Part shown: positions 58,501 through 64,000 of the stretch, one piece after another
How the letters are laid out: each line of letters starts with the position of its first letter
How positions within the stretch are numbered: the stretch's first letter is position 1
Assembly (NCBI GenBank): GCA_963920665.1
Contig: OY987266.1
Span: 9,739,001 to 9,803,000, forward strand
Direction of reading: 5' to 3'
Source of the DNA: Straminergon stramineum
Taxonomy: Eukaryota > Streptophyta > Bryopsida > Hypnales > Calliergonaceae
DNA length: 64,000 bases
Made by a program: the position numbers and the translations under genes
The notes under the pieces: generated by a model
The model's input: only the letters and a program-made list of their open reading frames with translations
Told to the model about the DNA's origin: nothing
The model's database searches: none

Positions 58501-60432
58501 TCAAAAATCAAATCATCTCACATGCATCTTAGAAACTATATTCAAAGAAAGTGAAGTTGGAGAGTTGGAGGGAAGGAAGAAAGAAGTAGAAGAGTTTTGG
58601 AGTTGAAAAGAAGGGAAGGAGACGAATCAAAGGATTTTAAACAATTAATAAGGTAAGAATCTCTTAGATTTTATTTGAATTTTATTCTCATTACTATTCA
58701 TTAAATTGTTGGTTAGTCATTAATTAGGATTCTCTTAGGAATTAGAAGGCTACGCTTTGGTTAGGTTAGGTTTTATTAGGCTTAATAAGAGAAATAAATA
58801 AAGACAAAACGCCAACTAATATCTTTTGGATGATTAGAAAATTACAAAATAATTAGGACTTATTAGATTTGATTTGATTTAGCGGATTTAAAAGGTTTTG
58901 ACGTATTAAAATAATTTCTAATTAATTAGGAATTATTTTAAATACAACTAAAATTAATAAAATCCCATAACCATTAGTAGGAAAAGAAAAATTGAAATTG
59001 AAATACAACATTGAACGAGGATTAATTACAAGTAGCATGATGGATTAGCAAAATGGAGGGTGGAGCAGGTTACTACGAAACCATTCATCTTATGATCCCT
59101 CGAGGACGGTATGATCGACCACTTCATGGAAAAGGTACGTTGAAATTCTTCATATTTCATTTTTTTAATTTCAATTTGATTGAAATTTCACTTGATAGAA
59201 TAAACCATTGAAAAATTTAGGAAGATTAGAAAAGAAAATTATCATTTAAAACTTAAAATTTAAATTTAGAAAATAATCCAAATTTTAAACAATTACAATT
59301 AGATAAACCTTATTTGAAATTTGGATGAAAAATTAATATTTCCATCCAAAATATTCAAACAAAGGAATCTTAGAATCTTGGGAGAATTTAGAATTTAGAT
59401 TAATTTAGAAATTAGTATTGTTCGTTTAAACTAAGAGTTATTAATGAATGAAATTTAATTCGTTAGGCTTTTAAAACAAATTTTATTCATTAATCACTTT
59501 TTCATTAGGAATTTATCTTTTAGTGTCTTACCTTGTTGGAAAGGTAATTTCTAAGTTTTGATTTAAAAAATATAAAATCCTAAAATTAATAATTTTAGAA
59601 TAGAAAGTTTAATTTGAGTTAGATTAGAAGGTAATTAAAAAGAATTCCTAAAAAATCTTTAAGGAATCATTCAAATTAGGAATAAAGTAGAGAATCTTTT
59701 AAAGATTCTAGAACCTATTTTCATTTAAAAAATACTTTGATTTTAAGTGAGAAAAGGTTGGATGAAGTTTGATCTTAATTTGGATGAAGTTCTTTAATTA
59801 GTGGTCAAATTAGGTTTAGTCTTAGAATTAGGTAACTAACATAATTAAAAACCTCAACCCTAAAATTTAGATTCATTTCAATTAGTTTTACTATTTTTAA
59901 TTCGTAGATGAAGGTTGTAATATAGTTTAGGGATCAATATTTCATCCATTCATTTCTTTTATTAGGAAAGTTAGAATTTAACTTGCTTTATCATTCTAGA
60001 AAGGGCAAATTACATTTTACAAGTTCGGTTAGATTGATTTTAGTTTGAATTCATCTTTTGATTAGTTATTTGATTAGTTAACCATAGTTTAAAAAATTAG
60101 GATTTAAATGATTGAAGTTCAATTTGGATATTTAAAAACAAAGTGTCCATTGCTTGGAAGGCACAAATTGAATTTAGATCAAAAACACCCTAAGGAAATT
60201 GATTTAACAAGCCGTAGAACCCGTGTGCATGTTTTAACTCAAAAGGTGGAGTTTAAAACACTCACAGGGTTCATTGGTAAGTTATAGGATTTAGGAAGCT
60301 CAGAAAAGATCCATTGCTTGGAAGGCACAATGGACCAAAGTTAGGCACCCCTTAGATTAGAATTCAACCCCCCAAATCATAAGAACTTGGTTGTGCTCGT
60401 ATATTTACGAAGGGTGGGTAAATATCCAATCA
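55557..60432 (+). repeat. Long-LTR family copy, about 4.9 kb
   Basis: Starts TGAGCCCTCAAG and ends near ATATCCAATCA. The upstream part (to 57610) is contiguous and serves as reference for the interrupted copy at 20011-24610; its TATA box is mutated to TACAAAAGG (57124). The downstream part is AT-richer and diverged, with the splice-donor site AAG/GTACGT at 59134 and two copies of the CCATTGCTTGGAAGGCACA block (60147 and 60310). A (GTTTT)n run is at 55585. No gag-pol. No target duplication recognised. No gene. Confidence 0.55.
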
Positions 60433-60773
60433 CCCATGTCTCTCAATGCCCCATTTTCATTGCCGTTGTTGTTTATTCCATTGCTCCCTCTTCCTGTCCA
60501 CTATAAGAATCATTCCAACCAACCACACTCTCCCATCTATAGTTTTCCATCTAATATGGTTGCACAATCCATTAGCAATAGTCGTCACCATCAAATTGGA
60601 CAACACTTGGAGGCATCTTCTCTCTCTGAAAGCATTTGTTGCTCTCAAGGGGCAAAGTAACTCCAAACTGGTTCCTTCAATAGCATGAGAATGCACTATT
60701 GCGCTTGGGATGCTCTCACACCCTCATTCCCACATTGAAAATTTCCAGTGGTACCAACATGACTTGTGAATGA
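60433..60773. other. Sequence without recognised gene
   Basis: Overlapping frames of 80-89 codons exist on both strands but share no motif with known proteins and are rich in Ser, His and Pro as expected by chance. No support for a gene. Confidence 0.3.
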
Positions 60774-61021
60774 CATATTGAAAAATAGATGAATGTGATC
60801 ACATCTTGATGAAATTGACCTTGTTGATACCGCCAATGTAGCCAATTGTTTCACTAGATGAACTACAATAATCCCATGAGCATGTACGAAAGGATGTCAT
60901 ATTGAAAAATGGATGAATGTGATCACATCTTGATGAAATTTACCTTGCTAATACCACCAATGTAGCCAATTGTTTCACTAGATGAACTACAATAATCCCA
61001 TGAGCATGTACGAAAGGACAA
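60774..61021. repeat. Direct tandem duplication of 124 bp
   Basis: 60774-60897 and 60898-61021 differ at only a few positions (for example AAATAGATG against AAATGGATG, and TTGTTGATACCG against TTGCTAATACCA). High identity means a recent duplication. Confidence 0.85.
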
Positions 61022-62423
61022 TGAATGTCCTAGTTCGCCACATGTCCCATAGCCTGGCCTTCCCTCCTTTACTTGAACTTTATAATTCTTTCTCAAGATA
61101 TCTAGCTTTGATTTTTACAAATTCCCTTTGTTCAAGATTCATACTTGTGCTCAATTACTGTAATTGGGCTTGTCAAATGCACAATTTCTGTGCCCTTCTG
61201 TTTCATTCAAACTTTGCTTACAAGTGGATTATGGACTTTAAATTATTTTCAAAATTCAAATTAAATTGACCAAATCCAGCGGGCATTAGGAAAATTTTGA
61301 GGTCAAGGGAAGGTTGTGAATTTTAGATTTTTGCCCCCCCCCCCCCCCCCCCCTTAATCATGCAAATCCCCCCAAAATAAAAAATAATTTTTTTGGAAAA
61401 AAATATTAAGAAAATATTCAATTTTTTTAAAACAATCAATCTTACGTGGCATTGATGTGGCACTAGTATTGCCACATCATATTCCAAATTTAAATAAATA
61501 AATATTAAAAAATTCCCATAATTGCACCATAAGGGTGCAAAACACATAGCCTTGTTGAGACCTCAGAGTTTTTCTAATGTTTGTCCTTGAAGGATTAAGG
61601 TAACTTTGTAAAAATTAGACATTCAATATGACAATGTTGTTTGCTAGAATTTGGCCTTTCTTTATGTATTATTTTGATATTTTGTAATTTTACAAATGAT
61701 TTGAGTTGTCCTTAGGATGTCAAATACTACTCCCACCTTGAACTAACTACTCCAGTAAGGCATCTATTACCTTCTCCAATCAAACCTTATCTTAACACCT
61801 TTAATTTCTAAAGACCAAGTGATCATTCAACATATGCACAAGATCTTGGGTAGTTATGCATGAAGTCAATTTGGTCAAATGTTGACGAAATTTTAACACA
61901 TAGTGTGAACATTTATTACTTTAGTGGGAATACAATTTTTTACCGATTGGGTTCCTGGATCAAAAGTTATATCATCCTAAACTTTTCAAGAAACTCAAAT
62001 AGCATGCGCAAAAATTCTCCTCTACTTTTGAAATTTGGCACATATATAACTTATATGATACAAGATGCAATTGTCAGAAAATCTAACCATGTGTAATACA
62101 AAAATCTCACTCTAGGACTTAAAGTTTGTTGGCCTTGCCGACTTGTTGGGCAAGGTCAAAAAATAATTTTTTCTTCTAATTTGAAATGTTATAATCTTTC
62201 CATTTGTGTATTCAATTTTTTCCACAATTTCCACAGTAGTCTAGTAGTCATAAATTTGAATGATAATGTATTGAACACATACTATGGTTATAAGTACATG
62301 ATTTCATATGTTGCATTTAATGAGTGTATGCTAATATAATTAAATGAATAGTGCAAAGATGAAGTTAACTTACTTGTGACTTGCATCTTTCAATGGTTTT
62401 AAGACATGTGAAAGGCAATCTTG
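61022..62423. other. AT-rich sequence with a C20 tract, no gene recognised
   Basis: A run of 20 C is at 61334-61353. No coding or repeat structure is evident otherwise. Confidence 0.4.
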
Positions 62424-63232
62424 AAAAGCTTGTAAACAACCTAAGGGATTTTGCTCTTGGACATTGAAATTAGGCAAAATTGCTAATAAACAATGTCCTT
62501 CAAGAAGGTACCTATCCTTACAAGCTATATTTGCTATGGACAAATAAATTGGATGACCACTTATTTTCCTATCATTTAATAGTGTTGTCTTGTCACTATG
62601 AAATAACAATGGTGCAACAATGCCATTTCCATGTTCTTGGTTTATATGTTCCTACTTACATTCACAAATATAATTATTCACAATTAGCATTTTTGATATA
62701 CAAGATGTGATAAAACAAAACACAATAACATACTCTATAATTTCAAATCCTTTTCAACAATCGAATTTTGCCACAATAATTAATAACCTCAGTTTTATAA
62801 TTGTTGAATACATGAAATTTGTTGAATACATTGGCAAATTTCATGTATTCAACAATTATAAAACTGAGGTTATTAATTATTGTGGCAAAATTCGATTGTT
62901 GAAAAGGATTTGAAATTATAGAGTATGTTATTGTGTTTTGTTTTATCACATCTTGTATATCAAAAATGCTAATTGTGAATAATTATATTTGTGAATGTAA
63001 GTAGGAACATATAAACCAAGAACATGGAAATGGCATTGTTGCACCATTGTTATTTCATAGTGACAAGACAACACTATTAAATGATAGGAAAATAAGTGGT
63101 CATCCAATTTATTTGTCCATAGCAAATATAGCTTGTAAGGATAGGTACCTTCTTGAAGGACATTGTTTATTAGCAATTTTGCCTAATTTCAATGTCCAAG
63201 AGCAAAATCCCTTAGGTTGTTTACAAGCTTTT
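62424..63232. repeat. Perfect-looking palindrome, arms at least 398 bp, 13-base spacer
   Basis: 62424-62821 is the complement of 62835-63232 with no difference I could find; the spacer is TTGAATACATTGG. The right arm runs directly into the N gap, so the palindrome may be longer. The left-hand sequence beyond 62424 is unique. Matching frames on the two strands are a consequence of the palindrome and no gene is claimed. Confidence 0.9.
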
Positions 63233-63432
63233 NNNNNNNNNNNNNNNNNNNNNNNNNNNNNNNNNNNNNNNNNNNNNNNNNNNNNNNNNNNNNNNNNNNN
63301 NNNNNNNNNNNNNNNNNNNNNNNNNNNNNNNNNNNNNNNNNNNNNNNNNNNNNNNNNNNNNNNNNNNNNNNNNNNNNNNNNNNNNNNNNNNNNNNNNNNN
63401 NNNNNNNNNNNNNNNNNNNNNNNNNNNNNNNN
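63233..63432. other. Assembly gap of 200 N
   Basis: Exactly 200 N, a customary placeholder length, between two copies of the same palindrome. Confidence 0.95.
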
Positions 63433-64000
63433 TGTTCCTACTTACATTCACAAATATAATTATTCACAATTAGCATTTTTGATATACAAGATGTGATAAA
63501 ACAAAACACAATAACATACTCTATAATTTCAAATCCTTTTCAACAATCGAATTTTGCCACAATAATTAATAACCTCAGTTTTATAATTGTTGAATACATG
63601 AAATTTGTTGAATACATTGGCAAATTTCATGTATTCAACAATTATAAAACTGAGGTTATTAATTATTGTGGCAAAATTCGATTGTTGAAAAGGATTTGAA
63701 ATTATAGAGTATGTTATTGTGTTTTGTTTTATCACATCTTGTATATCAAAAATGCTAATTGTGAATAATTATATTTGTGAATGTAAGTAGGAACATATAA
63801 ACCAAGAACATGGAAATGGCATTGTTGCACCATTGTTATTTCATAGTGACAAGACAACACTATTAAATGATAGGAAAATAAGTGGTCATCCAATTTATTT
63901 GTCCATAGCAAATATAGCTTGTAAGGATAGGTACCTTCTTGAAGGACATTGTTTATTAGCAATTTTGCCTAATTTCAATGTCCAAGAGCAAAATCCCTTA
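63433..64000. repeat. Second copy of the palindrome after the gap
   Basis: 63433-64000 repeats 62647-63214 at a constant offset of 786, including the palindrome centre. Either the genome has tandem palindromes or the assembler placed one locus twice. Confidence 0.9.

Noticed and set aside
60391..60696. 80-89-codon frames on both strands
   Set aside because: Overlap in opposite directions, no motif, at the border of an LTR copy.
62370..63962. Identical frames of 68-79 codons on opposite strands
   Set aside because: They arise from the palindrome and its second copy; no sign of coding.

Overview
The window is plant nuclear DNA made almost entirely of mobile elements. Pointers to a land plant are CCCTAAA telomere-type repeats, a primer site resembling plant tRNA-Asp, a PIF/Harbinger-type MITE with TTA target duplications, and clear GT-AG introns. 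I recognise no host housekeeping gene, rRNA or tRNA. From memory, the transposase and FCP1-like families at 36-54 kb occur in mosses, lycophytes and ferns, so a non-flowering land plant is my guess, not a demonstration.

1-8.8 kb: a decayed Ty3/gypsy retrotransposon. It has an LTR-like stretch, a primer-binding site, two extra reading frames before gag, gag with four zinc knuckles, protease and a reverse transcriptase that keeps its catalytic aspartates. RNase H and integrase are missing and are replaced by an unrelated decayed coiled-coil frame. 8.8-15 kb: a second, more decayed and rearranged copy of the same family, with an inverted LTR fragment. 15.7-16.3 kb: a 629-bp Tourist-like MITE.

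18.4-35.6 kb and 54.4-60.4 kb: a nest of copies, in both orientations, of one very long LTR-like sequence of about 4 kb. The best copy is 27080-31104, starting TGAG, ending CTCA, with a 4/5 target duplication, a TATA box and a conserved splice donor. One copy is split by a 2.4-kb insertion holding eleven evenly spaced palindromes (21.2-22.8 kb).

35583-54367 is the centrepiece: an 18.8-kb DNA transposon with perfect 29-bp terminal inverted repeats, apparently inserted into one of those LTR copies. It carries three intron-containing genes: an FCP1/NIF-like HAD protein (minus), a roughly 1,280-codon protein with a ParB-like GQHS motif and an NLS (minus), and a 948-codon DDE/RNase H-like transposase (plus). 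The two large genes diverge from a 7-kb noncoding centre. About twenty copies of a 28-bp palindrome built on the half-site AATTCAGGTCG sit only in inferred introns and leader introns of all three genes. A 290-bp near-perfect hairpin lies just inside the left end.

Nearly every coding frame is broken by TAG, TGA or TAA codons that one C-to-T change would explain, a pattern expected of heavily methylated repeats.

60.4-64 kb: noncoding sequence, a 124-bp tandem duplication, a C20 tract and a palindrome with arms of at least 398 bp that repeats across a 200-N assembly gap.
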